This document shows, piece after piece, positions 56,309-64,000 of a stretch of 64,000 nucleotides of DNA. The notes beneath the pieces were generated by a model. It was not told the DNA's origin. It searched no databases and saw only the letters and a program-made list of their open reading frames with translations. Where the stretch lies: the NCBI RefSeq assembly GCF_004355185.1, contig NZ_CP037922.1, forward strand, positions 496,001 through 560,000, written 5' to 3'. Every line of letters begins with the position of its first letter. Position 1 is the first letter of the stretch. Source of the stretch: Hymenobacter radiodurans. GTDB taxonomy: Bacteria; Bacteroidota; Bacteroidia; Cytophagales; Hymenobacteraceae. The position numbers and the translations under genes were made by a program.

Positions 56309-59300
56309 ATGGCGGAAGTAGCAACTAAACGGCTGAATCAGGCGGCCAAAGACCTGAACGTTGGATTGTCCACTATCGTGGATTTTCTGGCGGGGAAAGG
56401 GCACCAGATCGAGAATAAGCCAACGACCAAGCTAACGGCCGAGCAGGTTTCCCTGCTCGACAAGGCTTTTGAGTCGTCGGCTCAGGATAAGATCGAAGCG
56501 GCCAAGCTCAGCCAGGCCAAGCGCCAGAGCGAGATGGAGGCTTCTGCCCATGCCCGCCCCGAACCCGTGGCTCCTAAGGCCAATGGTACCTCTGCTGCGC
56601 CCGCCCCAGTCGAGGCACCTGTAAAGCCAGCCGAAGAAACCCGGCCAACCGCGCCGGCTCCTGCACCTGTGGTTGCAGAAGCCGCGCCTGCCCCGACTCC
56701 GGTTGCGACTCCCGCTCCAGCGCCGTTAGTCGACGCCCCAAAGGTGCCTGGCTTGAAGGTGTTAGGAAAAATAGAGCTAGATGCCAAAGGACGGCCTGTG
56801 CCTCCGCGGCCAGCCGATGCTCCTACGCCTCCAACTCCTGCTCCTGCTGAGGCAGTAGTTGCGCCGGCCCCGGCTGTAGTTGCTACACCGGTTCCAACTC
56901 CAGCGCCAGAACCAACGCCCGCACCTGCGGCACCAAAAGAAGTTGTTGCGCCTGCACCTGAACCAGTTCCTGTAGCCGAAGTAAAACCTGCGCCATCTCC
57001 AGCACCAGCTACGCCAGTCGAAGCTCCAGTTGCTGCAGTACCAATGGCTGCGACTCCGGTACCTGTTACTCCAGATGAGCCAGTGGTACCCACTGTTGAA
57101 GACAGTACAATCGTAGCTAAAGCCGATCAGCTGAAAGGTCTGACAGTTCTAGGCAAGATTGAATTGCCTATGGATGCTTCACGCCGTGGTGGTCGGGGCG
57201 CCCGTCCTGTTGCGTCGTCAGATGTCCGCAAGAGTGGTATAAATCAAGATAATAAGAAAAAGCGCCAGCGCATTGCTATGCCCGGCTCACCTGCTACTCC
57301 TGGCCAAGGAGGTCAGGGCGGTCAAGGTGGACAGCAAGGCGGTGGTTACCAAGGTACCCGTCCGAATACGCCAGGCCAGCCGCGCCCAGCTGGTGGCCAA
57401 GGACAGGGTGGTCCTCGTCCCGGTGGTCCCGGTCCGCGTCCAGGTCAGCCAGGACAAAATCAAAATGCCCCCCGGCCTGCTCCCGTTGCTAATAACCCTG
57501 AGCAGAACGACAAGCAGATTCAGGAGCAGATCAAGGCTACGCTGGCGAAGCTCAGCGGTGGCCGTGGTGGCAACCAGAATAACCGCGCGAAGTATCGCCG
57601 TGATAAGCGTGCAGGGGTTGCGGAAGACCGCGAAGCCCAACGCGCTCAGAACGAGCTGGATGCTAAAACGCTGAAAGTAACCGAGTTTATTTCGGCTAAT
57701 GACCTTGCGTCCCTCATGGACGTGTCGGTAAACGAAGTAATCAAAGTATGCCTGAGCATGGGCATGTTCGTTTCCATTAACCAGCGTCTCGACGCGGAAG
57801 CCATTACCGTCATTGCTGATGAGTTCGGCTATGATGTGGAATTCCTGTCGGCTGAGGAAGAGGAAACGGATGTTACCGTTGAAGACAACGAAGAGGACTT
57901 AGTACCTCGTGCGCCGATTGTTACCATCATGGGTCACGTTGACCACGGTAAGACGTCGCTGCTGGACTATATCCGAAATGCAACTGTAGCCAAAGGCGAA
58001 GCAGGTGGTATTACTCAGCACATTGGTGCTTATGATGTAATGACTGCCTCTAATAAGCGTGTTACCTTCTTGGATACACCGGGTCACGAAGCCTTTACGG
58101 CCATGCGTGCCCGTGGCGCCAAGATCACGGACATTGCCATTATCGTAATTGCGGCCGACGATTCCGTGATGCCACAAACACGAGAGGCTATCAACCACGC
58201 GCAAGCTGCTGGGGTGCCGATCGTTATTGCAATGAACAAGATTGACAAGCCAGGCGCTAACTCCGAGAAAATTCGGGAGGAGCTATCGGCCATGAATATC
58301 TTGGTGGAAGAGTGGGGTGGAAAATACCAGTCACAGGAAGTATCAGCTAAGTCGGGTCTCGGCGTAGAAGATTTGCTGGAGAAGGTATTGCTGGAAGCCG
58401 AACTATTGGAGCTGAAAGCCAATCCTGACCGCAATGCAGTTGGTACTGTGATTGAAGCTATGCTGGACAAAGGCCGTGGCTACGTAACCACAGTGCTGGT
58501 GCAAACTGGTACGCTGCACGTAGGCGACGTTGTGTTGGCTGGCCCGCACTACGGGCGCGTAAAGGCTATGACCGATCACCGCGGTAAGAAAATGAAGTCG
58601 GCTGGTCCGGCCACGCCGGTGCAGGTACTCGGTCTGACCGGTGCTCCGCAGGCTGGTGATAAGATTCAGGTGATGGAGACCGAGCGCGAAGCTCGTGAAC
58701 TTGCTACCCAGCGTCAGCAGCTCTCGCGTGAGCAGAGCATGCGCACCAAGAAGCACATTACCCTCGACGAGATTGGTCGCCGTTTGGCTATCGGTTCGTT
58801 TAAGGAGCTGAACGTAATTGTAAAAGGTGACGTGGACGGTTCGGTAGAAGCACTGTCGGATTCGCTGTTGAAGCTCTCTACTCCTGAGGTGAAGGTGAAT
58901 ATCCTTGCTAAAGGTGTGGGAGCCATTTCCGAATCGGATGTACTATTGGCTTCAGCCTCCGACGCCATCATCATTGGCTTCCAGGTTCGTCCTTCGCAAA
59001 GTGCCCGCAAATTGGCCGAGCAAGAGCAGATCGATATCCGTCTCTACTCGATTATCTACAATGCTATCAATGAGGTGAAAGATGCCATGGAAGGCATGTT
59101 GGCCCCATCGGTGCAGGAGATAGTGGTAGCCAACGCCGAGGTTCGTCAGGTATTCAACATTACCAAAGTCGGCTCTATTGCCGGCTGTATGGTGACGGAG
59201 GGTACCTTCACTCGCAGAACCCGAGTACGCGTCGTACGCGACGGTATCGTGGTATATGCAGGTGAAATTCAGGACCTCAAGCGTTACAAAGACGATGTGT

Positions 59301-59413
59301 CGGAAGTGCGCCAAGGTTATGAGTGCGGTATTTCGGTGAAGAACTTCAATGATCTGCGTGAAGGCGACAACATCGAAGGATTTGAGGAAAAAGAAGTAAA
59401 GCGGACGCTGTAA
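56309..59413 (+). CDS. infB: Translation initiation factor IF-2
   Basis: About 1034 residues from [20 protein letters not shown]. The IF2-N helical domain is followed by a long Pro/Ala-rich linker (about residues 85-280) and a Gly/Gln/Arg-rich stretch (about 320-400), then the conserved GTPase part: G1 GHVDHGKTS near residue 541, G3 DTPGHEAF near 589, G4 NKIDKP near 641. Domains II-IV include the fMet-tRNA-binding C terminus, ending [18 protein letters not shown]-2 brings initiator tRNA to the 30S subunit. The upstream start at 56222 would read through the promoter element and is not used. A G6 motif variant (57463-57476) lies in the linker. Confidence 0.97.
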   Translation: MAEVATKRLNQAAKDLNVGLSTIVDFLAGKGHQIENKPTTKLTAEQVSLLDKAFESSAQDKIEAAKLSQAKRQSEMEASAHARPEPVAPKANGTSAAPAPVEAPVKPAEETRPTAPAPAPVVAEAAPAPTPVATPAPAPLVDAPKVPGLKVLGKIELDAKGRPVPPRPADAPTPPTPAPAEAVVAPAPAVVATPVPTPAPEPTPAPAAPKEVVAPAPEPVPVAEVKPAPSPAPATPVEAPVAAVPMAATPVPVTPDEPVVPTVEDSTIVAKADQLKGLTVLGKIELPMDASRRGGRGARPVASSDVRKSGINQDNKKKRQRIAMPGSPATPGQGGQGGQGGQQGGGYQGTRPNTPGQPRPAGGQGQGGPRPGGPGPRPGQPGQNQNAPRPAPVANNPEQNDKQIQEQIKATLAKLSGGRGGNQNNRAKYRRDKRAGVAEDREAQRAQNELDAKTLKVTEFISANDLASLMDVSVNEVIKVCLSMGMFVSINQRLDAEAITVIADEFGYDVEFLSAEEEETDVTVEDNEEDLVPRAPIVTIMGHVDHGKTSLLDYIRNATVAKGEAGGITQHIGAYDVMTASNKRVTFLDTPGHEAFTAMRARGAKITDIAIIVIAADDSVMPQTREAINHAQAAGVPIVIAMNKIDKPGANSEKIREELSAMNILVEEWGGKYQSQEVSAKSGLGVEDLLEKVLLEAELLELKANPDRNAVGTVIEAMLDKGRGYVTTVLVQTGTLHVGDVVLAGPHYGRVKAMTDHRGKKMKSAGPATPVQVLGLTGAPQAGDKIQVMETEREARELATQRQQLSREQSMRTKKHITLDEIGRRLAIGSFKELNVIVKGDVDGSVEALSDSLLKLSTPEVKVNILAKGVGAISESDVLLASASDAIIIGFQVRPSQSARKLAEQEQIDIRLYSIIYNAINEVKDAMEGMLAPSVQEIVVANAEVRQVFNITKVGSIAGCMVTEGTFTRRTRVRVVRDGIVVYAGEIQDLKRYKDDVSEVRQGYECGISVKNFNDLREGDNIEGFEEKEVKRTL

Positions 59414-59439
59414 AAAATAGCGGACAGAATATAGGTCAA

Positions 59440-59475
59440 CAAAAAGCCCCCCAACATACCGTTGGGGGCTTTTTG
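59440..59475 (+). terminator. Terminator of infB, made of two G6 motif arms
   Basis: CAAAAAGCCCCCCAAC and GTTGGGGGCTTTTTG pair around ATACC. The left has six Cs (59447-59452), the right five Gs (59464-59468). Confidence 0.92.
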
Positions 59476-59514
59476 CGTTTAGCCAAAAGCCTCAACGCTC
59501 GTCGCAGAATCACG

Positions 59515-59522
59515 TAGCTTTG
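59515..59522 (+). promoter_or_regulatory. -7 promoter element of the outer-membrane protein gene
   Basis: TAGCTTTG, exact TAnnTTTG, 57 bases before the ATG at 59580. Confidence 0.7.
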
Positions 59523-59579
59523 CGGCAGATTACTTTACTTATCGGCTGGCGCCACTCTGCCAACTGCCCTTCCTACTCT

Positions 59580-60296
59580 ATGAGAGCTTTTTCGCTTCTA
59601 CTGTGCCTTATGCTCTGGCTGAGCTTGACATCCCTAACCTTTGCCCAAACCGCTAGGCGGCCCTCAACTAAGCCAGCAACCAATAAACCGGCTTCAAAGC
59701 CAGTGCCATCAACTGCGGAAACCTCCGCTGATGACGAAATTCCGCCCCTTGATACTCGCTTCCCGGAGTTATTTACCCCCGAGAGTACGCCCACCTTTCG
59801 CAAAGGCTATTCTATTGTAAACTTGGGACTTGGGCTGCTGAGTCCGAATAATGGCTATGATTTATTTGGTAGCCTAAAGAGTTCACCGGCAATCACGCTG
59901 TCTTATGAGCGGGGAGTGGTAGAGGGCATCGGGCCGGGCACTATTGGTCTGGGGGGCATTATTGGCTACAAAGGCTACCGCTACGACTTTCCCAACACCG
60001 ACGCAGACGCCACCTGGACCGACATCGTCTTAATGGGGCGTGGTACTTATCACTACAATTTCACCACCAACCCTCAACTTGATACGTATGGCGGGATTAG
60101 CTTAGGCGTACGAGCTAACTTCTATAAAAACGAGGTTTCCCCTGATCGTGACCGGTACACTGGCGACGGCTTGCACTTGGCATATGGACTATTTGCTGGA
60201 GCGCGCTACTATCTTACCGAGCGGTTTGGGGCTTTTGGAGAAGTAGGCTACGATATGTCTTACCTGAAGCTGGGGCTCACTTATCGATTTCAGTAA
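59580..60296 (+). CDS. Small outer-membrane beta-barrel protein
   Basis: About 238 residues from MRAFSLLLCLMLWLSLTSLT, a signal peptide. A Pro/Thr/Lys-rich segment follows (RRPSTKPATNKPASKPVPST), then a barrel of alternating strands: SIVNLGLGLLSPNNGYDLFG, GGIIGYKGYRYDF, and the C-terminal YLKLGLTYRFQ ending in Phe-x, typical of outer-membrane barrels. I cannot name the family. The barrel has about eight strands, like small OmpA-type or opacity-type proteins. The G6 motif copy at 59949-59963 encodes LGGIIG. It converges with a small basic secreted protein gene over a strong bidirectional terminator. Confidence 0.75.
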   Translation: MRAFSLLLCLMLWLSLTSLTFAQTARRPSTKPATNKPASKPVPSTAETSADDEIPPLDTRFPELFTPESTPTFRKGYSIVNLGLGLLSPNNGYDLFGSLKSSPAITLSYERGVVEGIGPGTIGLGGIIGYKGYRYDFPNTDADATWTDIVLMGRGTYHYNFTTNPQLDTYGGISLGVRANFYKNEVSPDRDRYTGDGLHLAYGLFAGARYYLTERFGAFGEVGYDMSYLKLGLTYRFQ

Positions 60297-60314
60297 GTCA
60301 ATATCAATAAGTCG

Positions 60315-60353
60315 ATAAAAAAGCCCCCCAGATTTACTCTGGGGGGCTTTTTT
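60315..60353. terminator. Bidirectional terminator, made of two G6 motif arms
   Basis: ATAAAAAAGCCCCCCAGA and TCTGGGGGGCTTTTTTAT pair around a 5-base loop. Both runs have six bases, so the stem is perfect. It lies between converging genes. Confidence 0.95.
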
Positions 60354-60376
60354 ATATTAGATCAAAGCTAAAAAGG

Positions 60377-60817
60377 CTAGAAAAACAGGAATCCCTTGCG
60401 CTTCTTATGTTTTAGCGGCTTGCCTTTGGGGTCGATACCGGGCGCGGCCCGCGACAGGCCGCGCTTTTGCTTGGCCGTTCCAATGCGCTTGTCTTTGAAT
60501 TTCTTGACCGTGAAGCCACCCGTACCTTTGTCATACTGACGAGCCGGACCAGTGCCGCGGCCGAAGCTGGTGTTAGCTGTGCTGCCTCCGGAGCGGGCCT
60601 CCAAAATCTCCAGTTGCTGATCACGCTTCGCGTCATCGGGATTCATATTCATGCGGCGCTGCATGCGCGCTACGTCAGCTGACTCGTCCTTCGATTTCTG
60701 CTTACGAGGCTTTGCTCCGGCCTCCTGATCGGGTGCCGGGGGAGTAACCTGAGCGTAAGCAGGCGCAATGAGCAGACCGGAAAGTGCCAGCACTGCGCCA
60801 GCCAGGAAGTTTTTCAT
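60377..60817 (-). CDS. Small basic secreted protein of unknown function
   Basis: About 146 residues from MKNFLAGAVLALSGLLIAPA (signal peptide, likely cleavage after AYAQ); the frame is open further upstream. The mature part is strongly basic and low in complexity: KPRKQKSKDESADVARMQRR, MNPDDAKRDQQLEILEARSG, and a Lys/Gly-rich end, KGKPLKHKKRKGFLFF. I do not recognise the family. The Lys/Arg-rich composition suggests binding to an acidic surface such as peptidoglycan, LPS or nucleic acid outside the cytosol (inference). Its neighbours do not suggest a function. Confidence 0.65.
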   Translation of the reverse strand: MKNFLAGAVLALSGLLIAPAYAQVTPPAPDQEAGAKPRKQKSKDESADVARMQRRMNMNPDDAKRDQQLEILEARSGGSTANTSFGRGTGPARQYDKGTGGFTVKKFKDKRIGTAKQKRGLSRAAPGIDPKGKPLKHKKRKGFLFF

Positions 60818-61000
60818 GCAAAAAGGTAAGAGAAGAATAGCTACTAAACGACCGATGGGCAACTTTCGTACCCGACCCGGCAACGGGGGCTGTGTAAAGT
60901 TAGTTTCAAACGCCAGAAACTTGTAAGCGAAGCTACTAACCTGATTTTCTTTGCATTAGTTGAGTTTCTCCAAGCAGCAAAAGTTGCCGTACAAAACTGT

Positions 61001-61057
61001 GGTACGAAAAAGCCCCCAGCATAAGATTGTCTCTGCACTGGGGGGCTTTTTCGTACC
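61001..61057. terminator. Terminator of mscL, made of two G6 motif arms
   Basis: GGTACGAAAAAGCCCCCAG (61001-61019) and CTGGGGGGCTTTTTCGTACC (61038-61057) form a long stem. The left has five Cs (61013-61017), the right six Gs (61040-61045). Confidence 0.93.
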
Positions 61058-61074
61058 ACGATGAGTAGTCTGGA

Positions 61075-61494
61075 TTAGGAACGACGCAAGGAGTCGCGAA
61101 TTTCCATGAGCAGCGCTTGATCTTTTGTTGGGCCAGGTTCTACGGCTACCACCTCCGTGGGCTGACGGAACCGATTCGCAACGCGCACAATCAAGAAAAC
61201 GCAGAAGGCAATAATGAAGAAGTAAATGACTGCGTTCAAAAACAATCCAAAGTTCAGCGTCGCGGCACCTGCTTCCTTCGCGGCTTCAATGGTAGCGTAC
61301 GACTTGCCATCAAGCGCTACAAACCAGTTTTTGAAGTCGACGCCGCCCGTAGCCAACCCCAGTATAGGCATGAGAATGTCTTCCGTTAAAGAAGTGACAA
61401 TTTTGCCGAAAGCCGCGCCGATAATGACGCCTACAGCCAGGTCGAGTACATTTCCTTTGGCTATAAATTCCTTGAATTCAGAAATTACGCTCAT
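61075..61494 (-). CDS. mscL: Large-conductance mechanosensitive channel
   Basis: A 139-residue protein. The family start [20 protein letters not shown] and the pore helix [20 protein letters not shown] are intact; a periplasmic loop ([20 protein letters not shown]) leads to the second helix [20 protein letters not shown] and a C-terminal helix ([17 protein letters not shown]). MscL pentamers open under strong membrane tension to release solutes after osmotic downshock. The gene is transcribed alone and ends at a motif-built terminator. Confidence 0.97.
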   Translation of the reverse strand: MSVISEFKEFIAKGNVLDLAVGVIIGAAFGKIVTSLTEDILMPILGLATGGVDFKNWFVALDGKSYATIEAAKEAGAATLNFGLFLNAVIYFFIIAFCVFLIVRVANRFRQPTEVVAVEPGPTKDQALLMEIRDSLRRS

Positions 61495-61621
61495 AGATGA
61501 ATAGTTAAGTGAGAAAAATTTGAATAAATATATAAGTATTTACTTAAATCAGCTCGACAGTTCCTGTCAGCAGACATAATAGTGTCCGATACCAGAAAAT
61601 AGGCCCCCAGCGGTTTTGCTT

Positions 61622-61629
61622 TATCTTTG
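61622..61629 (+). promoter_or_regulatory. -7 promoter element of the enoyl-CoA hydratase gene
   Basis: TATCTTTG, exact TAnnTTTG, 31 bases before the ATG at 61661. It overlaps the upstream in-frame extension, so the start at 61661 is preferred. Confidence 0.75.
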
Positions 61630-61660
61630 CGGCCTTTCCGTTTTGCCCCGCTTCACCACC

Positions 61661-62449
61661 ATGACTACTTTCGACAACCTACTTCTCGACCTCGATGTCG
61701 CCTCGGGTATTCTGACCATTACCCTAAACAGGCCCACCAAACTCAACGCTTTGAATAGTGCCACCATCAGCGATATTCATGGCGCGATGCAGCAGGCTCT
61801 TGATGATGAGCAGGTGCGCGGAATCATTCTGACGGGTAGTGGCGAAAAGGCATTTGTGGCAGGCGCTGATATTGCTGAGTTGGCGGGGCTAAATGAGATT
61901 AGTGGTCGTCGCTTCGCTGAGCAGGGGCAAGATGCTTTTGCTCTGATTGAGGACAGTACGAAGCCCGTTATTGCCGCCGTCAATGGCTTTGCTTTGGGTG
62001 GCGGTGCTGAGCTAGCTATGGCCTGCCACCTGCGGGTTGCGAGCGAGAATGCTCGTTTTGGCCAGCCTGAGGTGAACCTAGGCTTAATTCCGGGCTACGG
62101 CGGCACGCAACGCCTTGCCCAGTTGGTAGGTAAAGGAAAGGCCCTGGAAATGATGCTCACCGGCGACCCTATTAAAGCTGATGAAGCCCTGCGCTTTGGT
62201 TTGGTAAATCATGTGGTGCCGCAGGCCGAGCTATTGACTTTTTGCCAGCAACTACTCACGCGTATCCTCAGCAAAGCTCCTTTAGCGGTAGGCTTGGTCA
62301 TCGACTGCGTGAATGCTTTTTACGACTCCGAGCGCCACGGCTATCAGACAGAGGCCAACTCCTTCAGCCGGTGCTGCGGCTCCGACGACTTCCGTGAGGG
62401 CACTAGCGCTTTCCTCGATAAGCGCCCAGCCGCTTTTACGGGAAATTAA
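61661..62449 (+). CDS. Enoyl-CoA hydratase/isomerase-family protein
   Basis: A 262-residue crotonase-fold protein starting MTTFDNLLLDLDVASGILTI. The CoA-binding and oxyanion-hole regions read GEKAFVAGADIAEL and NGFALGGGAELAMACHLRVA, and the two catalytic Glu residues of hydratases are present, in GGGAELAMAC and FGQPEVNLGLIPGYGGTQRL. It probably hydrates 2-enoyl-CoA in fatty-acid or butyrate-type pathways. The C terminus ends in GTSAFLDKRPAAFTGN, as in family members. It is followed after 11 bases by the flippase gene, and the two may share a transcript although their functions differ. Confidence 0.94.
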   Translation: MTTFDNLLLDLDVASGILTITLNRPTKLNALNSATISDIHGAMQQALDDEQVRGIILTGSGEKAFVAGADIAELAGLNEISGRRFAEQGQDAFALIEDSTKPVIAAVNGFALGGGAELAMACHLRVASENARFGQPEVNLGLIPGYGGTQRLAQLVGKGKALEMMLTGDPIKADEALRFGLVNHVVPQAELLTFCQQLLTRILSKAPLAVGLVIDCVNAFYDSERHGYQTEANSFSRCCGSDDFREGTSAFLDKRPAAFTGN

Positions 62450-62460
62450 GTTAAGCTAGC

Positions 62461-63981
62461 ATGAGCGTCGCCAAAAAGCTGGCCAGCCAAACGGCTGTGT
62501 ACGGCCTGAGCAGCATATTGGGGCGGGCGCTTACGTTCGCTCTGGTGCCGCTGTACACCGCTCGATTTGTACCCGGTGAGTACGGTATTGTTACGGATCT
62601 GTATGCCTATGTGGCTTTCCTGAATATCGTATTCACCTACGGTATGGAAACGGCGTATTTCCGTTTCGCCAATCGTCCGGGCACCGACCGCCGCCACTTG
62701 TATAGCCAAGTGATGAGCATGCTACTTGTTAGTAGCCTGTTGCTCAGCGGATTTCTGGTGCTACTATCAGGGCCGTTAGCCGACGCGCTCCGCTACCCCG
62801 ACCGCGCCACTTATATCGTGTGGCTTGCCTTGGTGCTGGGCCTCGATGCAATTGTGGCTGTGCCATTTGCCCGTCTGCGGCTGGAAAACAAAGCCAAAAA
62901 ATTTGCTGCCATTCGCTTCACTAATACCTTGGTGAATGTGGGCTTGTCGCTGTTTTTTATCGTTCTCTGCCGCGATGTGTACGAAGGGCGCATGCTTCCT
63001 GAGCTACGACCTTTGGTGGAGCGCATTTACAATCCTGAGCTGGGAGTAGGGTATATCTTTTTAATCAACTTGATAGCCAACGCCTTGTACGTTCCCCTGC
63101 TCTGGCGTGAGCTGCTAGACTTCCGCTTCCGCCTGAATCTGGCGCCGTTGCGGCCCATGCTGCAATATGCCTACCCGCTTATGCTGATGGGTTTGGCTGG
63201 TATGGTAAACGAGGTAATTGACCGAATTCTGCTCAAATACTGGCTCCCCGAAGGCTTTTATCCTGGCCAAAGCAACCTGACCGCCGTGGGGATTTATGGC
63301 GCTTGCTATAAGCTGGCCATCTTTATGTCATTGGTTATTCAAGCTTTCCGATACGCAGCCGAGCCTTTCTTTTTTTCTCAGGCTGCGGATAAGAATTCAC
63401 CGGCTACGTTTGCTGTTGTTCTAAAGTGGTTTACGCTCTGCTGCGCCGTTATTTTCGTGGTTATCAGCGTCTTTATCGAAGACTTTGGCTTATTACTGCG
63501 CAGTCCTGAGTACCGAACGGGCTTAGCAGTAGTGCCAGTTTTGCTGCTGGCGAACTTGTTTCTGGGAGTGTATTATAACTTATCCGTCTGGTTTAAGCTC
63601 ACCGATAGAACCTACTTCGGTACCTATATCAGCGTTGGTGGGGCCATACTCACTGTTGTGCTCAACCTGCTCCTCATTCCGATACTGGGTTATATGGGCA
63701 GTGCCCTTGCCACGCTGGCTTGCTACTTTATGATGGCCGCTATCTGCTGGTGGCTGGGCAACCGCTACTTTCCGATTCCTTATCCGGTGCTCCGTATCAG
63801 CGTGTGGCTACTAGTGGCTGTTGGGTTGGTTGCCGCTACGTGGTTTATCAACATTGAAAACTACTGGCTACGACACGCTTTTCATTTGTTGGTGTGCCTA
63901 AGCTTTGTGGGGGGCATTTTCTTAGTAGAGCGCGCCGACCTGACGCGTAGTAAGCCCCGACCCCAGGTTAAGCAGGCGTAG
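62461..63981 (+). CDS. Wzx-like oligosaccharide flippase
   Basis: A 506-residue membrane protein with about 12-14 helices. The N terminus MSVAKKLASQTAVYGLSSIL followed by GRALTFALVPLYTARFVPGE is typical of the polysaccharide/PST-type flippase group of the MOP superfamily. It probably moves lipid-linked glycan across the inner membrane. It is distinct from the flippase at 16.4 kb, so this genome has at least two such proteins. No glycosyltransferase follows within the window, which ends 19 bases later. An ATTTT-tail G6 motif (63907-63921) is near the 3' end. Confidence 0.9.
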   Translation: MSVAKKLASQTAVYGLSSILGRALTFALVPLYTARFVPGEYGIVTDLYAYVAFLNIVFTYGMETAYFRFANRPGTDRRHLYSQVMSMLLVSSLLLSGFLVLLSGPLADALRYPDRATYIVWLALVLGLDAIVAVPFARLRLENKAKKFAAIRFTNTLVNVGLSLFFIVLCRDVYEGRMLPELRPLVERIYNPELGVGYIFLINLIANALYVPLLWRELLDFRFRLNLAPLRPMLQYAYPLMLMGLAGMVNEVIDRILLKYWLPEGFYPGQSNLTAVGIYGACYKLAIFMSLVIQAFRYAAEPFFFSQAADKNSPATFAVVLKWFTLCCAVIFVVISVFIEDFGLLLRSPEYRTGLAVVPVLLLANLFLGVYYNLSVWFKLTDRTYFGTYISVGGAILTVVLNLLLIPILGYMGSALATLACYFMMAAICWWLGNRYFPIPYPVLRISVWLLVAVGLVAATWFINIENYWLRHAFHLLVCLSFVGGIFLVERADLTRSKPRPQVKQA

Positions 63982-64000
63982 CGCAACATCCAGAAATCAG

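Larger units (their letters stand above)
688..63921. repeat. Window-wide iterated motif GGGGGGC with an A/T tail (G6 motif)
   Basis: I count about fifty copies of GGGGGGC followed by AAA, AAT, TTT or ATT, mostly preceded by CT, GT, CC or CG, on both strands. Plus-strand G runs begin at about 690, 2396, 2848, 6152, 9251, 9770, 11954, 13491, 13980, 16242, 18330, 21747, 26403, 29581, 31424, 35264, 38709, 38964, 39370, 40570, 42285, 43010, 47055, 50569, 51145, 51646, 53540, 54784, 59951, 60341, 61040 and 63910. Minus-strand copies are at about 2499, 5848, 9057, 15731, 16658, 17755, 18627, 22627, 26593, 26736, 27170, 34625, 40093, 45115, 49292, 49965, 53188, 53938, 57468, 59446 and 60323. Hardly any GGGGGGC lacks the A/T tail. 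Confidence 0.85.

Noticed and set aside
56482..57093. Long Gly/Ala-rich open frame on the minus strand
   Set aside because: It is the antisense of the Pro/Ala-rich linker of infB, where GC-rich codons avoid stops on the other strand.
1..64000. CRISPR array, insertion sequence or prophage
   Set aside because: No regularly spaced direct repeats, transposase or phage structural genes were seen; the dispersed G6 motif is too short and irregularly spaced.

Overview
The window looks like chromosomal DNA from a Bacteroidota bacterium of the Cytophagales, most likely Hymenobacter or a close relative (inference). The signs are TAnnTTTG promoter elements, the type IX secretion protein SprA in the gene order maeB-ruvA-sprA-gcvH-vanZ, secreted proteins with type A and type B sorting domains, a TonB-dependent receptor next to a surface lipoprotein, a PAS-array histidine kinase, and moderately high GC. 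No phage, insertion sequence, CRISPR array or rRNA operon was seen.

Layout. 0-6 kb: end of yajQ, a TerC-like membrane protein, a J-domain membrane protein with an unknown partner, a DUF6438-like lipoprotein and a secreted zinc metalloprotease. 6-10 kb: trmH-type methyltransferase divergent from mutS, then tRNA-Gly, a perfect 20-bp inverted repeat, an HNH endonuclease gene and tRNA-Leu, whose 5' end overlaps the HNH gene. 10-19 kb: PAS-array kinase, MoxR ATPase, methyltransferase, flippase and glycosyltransferase. 19-24 kb: lipoprotein and TonB receptor. 24-28 kb: YicC, a small secreted protein, M28 peptidase, VanZ, GcvH. 28-39 kb: sprA, ruvA, maeB. 39-43 kb: LysM lytic transglycosylase, gatA-type amidase, two TatA-like proteins. 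43-50 kb: GAF-LytTR regulator, LD-carboxypeptidase, GrpB-like protein, glutaminyl-cyclase-like M28 protein, cysS, membrane EEP-fold hydrolase. 50-60 kb: large SBBP/PKD cargo protein, then rimP-nusA-infB. 60-64 kb: OM barrel protein, small basic secreted protein, mscL, enoyl-CoA hydratase, second flippase.

Two window-wide signals stand out. First, a short motif, GGGGGGC followed by AAA, TTT or ATT (usually preceded by CT, GT or CC), occurs about fifty times on both strands, inside genes in all three frames and between genes, and also forms the arms of several terminators. Second, every broken gene (yajQ, metalloprotease, PAS kinase, beta-helix lipoprotein, sprA, SBBP protein) is repaired by adding one or a few single bases, nearly always a G in a G run and often in this same motif. 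Three of four motif-built terminators also have a five-base run facing a six-base run. Lost homopolymer bases in the assembly are the simplest explanation; real run-length variation is the alternative.

Genes are described below with frame repairs where needed. Start codons were chosen from promoter position, signal peptides and family starts, and are less certain than stop codons.
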